From NCBI GenBank assembly GCA_946626265.1, contig CAMOUE010000116.1:1-7171 (forward strand): a DNA stretch of 7,171 bases. The letters are read 5' to 3'. The notes under the pieces are model-generated. The model saw only the letters and a program-made list of their open reading frames with translations, had not been told where the DNA came from and did no database searches. Positions 6,002 through 7,171 of the stretch are shown here, one piece after another (position 1 is the first letter of the stretch; each line of letters opens with the position of its first letter). A program made the translations under genes and the position numbers. The DNA comes from an uncultured Eggerthellaceae bacterium. Its GTDB lineage: Bacteria; Actinomycetota; Coriobacteriia; Coriobacteriales; Eggerthellaceae.

Positions 6002-6994
6002 TTATTGCTGGGCGCCGGCCAGCCTCCCCACGAGCACGCGGGGTCTGCCGGCGAGGTCGTCGACGACGCGAACGTCTCGGAAACCAGATGCGAGAGCTTC
6101 CTCGGAAGCGGAGTCGAGGCATGTTTCATGCAGCTCGAAGGCAAACGCCCCTTCGGGTTTCAAGGCGATTGAGCACCAGTCGAGGAGACGGCGGAACACG
6201 TCGAGACCGTCCGACCCCCCGTCGAGGGCGAGGCTCGGTTCGTGTTCGGCGACTTCGTGGGGGATGTCCGCGAGCACGTCCGTGGGCACGTAAGGCGGGT
6301 TGGAGACCACGAGGTCGAATCGTCCGAGCAGATTTGCGTCGATGCCCGCTCCCAAGTCGCATGCGAGCACGTCCACGCGCTCGCCGAGTCCGAGCGATTC
6401 GACGTTCTCGCGTGCGAGGTCCACTGCCTCGCTCGCGATGTCGGTGGCGATGACGCGCGCGAGCGGGTGCTCGTAGGCGATGGAGCACGCGATGCAACCG
6501 CTTCCCGTGCAAATGTCGGCTACGAGCAGCTCGCTGCGCTGCGAGGGTTGCTCATGCAGGGCGGTGCCGTCATCCACATCGGAAACCCCGCCGAGCTCTG
6601 CGTACTGGTGGATGAGCTCGGCGTCGAGCTCGTCTTGGGGCTTCGGCGGCGCGGGGAGCATGCCGAGCGCTTCGCTCACGAGCAATTCGGTTTCGGGTCG
6701 CGGGATGAGCACGCCCTCGCGTACGGCGAGCGTGACGTGGCGGAATCCCACGGCGCCCGTTATGTACTGCAGCGGCTCGCCGCCCCCGCGCCTGCGCGTC
6801 CAGTCGCGCAGCACCGCGCGCTCCTCGGGGGTGAGCGGGCGGTCGAATTCAATGAAGAGCTGCATGCGCGAAAGCCCGAGCGCTTCTGCCACGAGCCACT
6901 GCGCGGACAGCCGCGGGTTCTCGTCCCCGTGCTTGGCGAGGTATCTCTCGATCCACTCGAGGATTCGCTTCACGGTCCAGATATCTTCTTCCAT
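6002..6994 (-). CDS. prmC: Release factor glutamine N5-methyltransferase
   Basis: Cytoplasmic S-adenosylmethionine-dependent enzyme that methylates the glutamine of the GGQ motif in peptide release factors RF1 and RF2, aiding translation termination. Its 330 aa are about 50 more than E. coli PrmC (277). The N-terminal helical domain (1-80) ends in GEPLQYITG (72-80). It is followed by IPRPETE (97-103), the SAM-binding DICTGSGC (160-167), acidic ATD (183-185) and the catalytic NPPY (232-235), then the EPSLALDGGSDGL segment (252-264). The extra length is an insertion at about 112-157, rich in Pro, Asp, Glu and Gln, between the first methyltransferase helix and the SAM loop. The start at 6994 is preceded by GGGAGAAGGGG on the minus strand. 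In many bacteria prmC follows prfA, but no prfA can be identified in the 177 bp left upstream. Confidence 0.95.
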   Translation of the reverse strand: MEEDIWTVKRILEWIERYLAKHGDENPRLSAQWLVAEALGLSRMQLFIEFDRPLTPEERAVLRDWTRRRGGGEPLQYITGAVGFRHVTLAVREGVLIPRPETELLVSEALGMLPAPPKPQDELDAELIHQYAELGGVSDVDDGTALHEQPSQRSELLVADICTGSGCIACSIAYEHPLARVIATDIASEAVDLARENVESLGLGERVDVLACDLGAGIDANLLGRFDLVVSNPPYVPTDVLADIPHEVAEHEPSLALDGGSDGLDVFRRLLDWCSIALKPEGAFAFELHETCLDSASEEALASGFRDVRVVDDLAGRPRVLVGRLAGAQQ

Positions 6995-7171
6995 GACCCC
7001 TTCTCCCGGCGGCGAGCCCCTCCACCTGCCGAGCCCCGCGCGCCCGAGTCATCTGAGCCTGCGAAGAGCGCAGGCGAAGCGGGAGCGAGGACTGTCCGAG
7101 CGCCCGAAGGGCGCGAGTTCCGCAGCTGCTTCGCCGAAGCGATGAGCGTTTAGGCGAAGTGGTTCGGATGC
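6995..7171. other. Non-coding segment upstream of prmC
   Basis: Between prmC and the window edge I see no supportable gene and no recognisable promoter on the minus strand. The segment holds the prmC ribosome site next to 6994 and the inverted-repeat cluster. Reading frames crossing it on both strands are Arg/Ser/Pro-rich and look like G+C-bias shadows. A stop codon (TAA, minus strand, 7152-7150) after the codons for HPNHFA could be the end of an upstream gene, but six residues are too few to identify. Confidence 0.45.
7057..7140. repeat. Cluster of nested inverted repeats, possible dispersed extragenic element
   Basis: Several perfect inverted repeats are packed into about 85 bp upstream of prmC: GCCTGCG/CGCAGGC (7057-7063 with 7069-7075), GCGCCC/GGGCGC (7100-7105 with 7109-7114, 3-nt loop), GCTTC/GAAGC (7128-7132 with 7136-7140), and a long-range GCGAAGC/GCTTCGC (7074-7080 with 7128-7134) that would enclose the middle hairpin. 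GCGAAG also recurs at 7061, 7074 and 7154. The purine-rich, symmetrical make-up looks like a repetitive extragenic element rather than a gene. Only one copy is in the window, so this is unproven. Confidence 0.4.

Noticed and set aside
5463..6293. Plus-strand open frame of 276 codons across the NTPase and the end of prmC
   Set aside because: It crosses two real genes in antisense and has no recognisable fold.
6242..7153. Plus-strand open frame of 303 codons opposite prmC, running past its start
   Set aside because: No ribosome site, Arg/Glu/Val-rich shadow composition, and prmC on the other strand has all family motifs.
7150..7171. End of an upstream minus-strand gene such as prfA (codons for HPNHFA then stop)
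   Set aside because: Only six codons are visible; no residue supports a family, so no feature is called.

Overview
This is a G+C-rich bacterial chromosomal window with seven protein genes, the first cut by the window edge. The G+C-rich coding bias, the long Ser/Ala linker on the lipoprotein and the style of the ThrRS and PrmC proteins suggest an actinobacterium, most likely of the Coriobacteriia/Eggerthellaceae type. That is an inference from composition and protein flavour; no marker in the window proves the genus.

Layout. (1) 1-1196 (+): the C-terminal ~60% of threonyl-tRNA synthetase (thrS), followed by a perfect 13-bp stem. (2) 1251-1678 (+): a one-gene thioredoxin unit with its own promoter and a strong UUCG-loop terminator. 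(3) 1679-2139: about 460 bp without a recognisable gene. It is G+C-rich with a 10-bp hairpin in its first half, then an A+T-rich island holding a perfect TATAAT, then a structured-looking leader of about 110 nt. (4) 2140-5251 (+): a complete three-gene FecBCD/BtuFCD-type ABC importer made of a substrate-binding lipoprotein, a ten-helix permease and an ATPase. An intercistronic hairpin lies after the lipoprotein gene, and permease and ATPase overlap by ATGA. (5) 5268-6994 (-): a convergent two-gene unit, prmC (release-factor glutamine methyltransferase) followed 17 bp later by a THEP1-like P-loop NTPase. (6) 6995-7171: a G+C-rich segment of nested inverted repeats upstream of prmC.

How the genes work together. 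The lipoprotein should capture a metal chelate, corrinoid, haem or oxyanion outside the membrane and hand it to a homodimer of the permease driven by a homodimer of the ATPase; the ligand cannot be read from sequence. thrS, trx and prmC are housekeeping genes for translation and redox balance. The THEP1-like NTPase ends only 16 bp from the importer ATPase, on the opposite strand, and its role is unknown.

I found no mobile element, CRISPR array, tRNA or rRNA, and no clear case for a previously undescribed system. The points most worth checking are the importer leader (three GGCAGT copies plus an anti-repeat), the 11-bp inverted repeat just inside the lipoprotein gene, the intercistronic hairpin, the inverted-repeat element at the right edge, the PrmC insertion and the THEP1-like protein.
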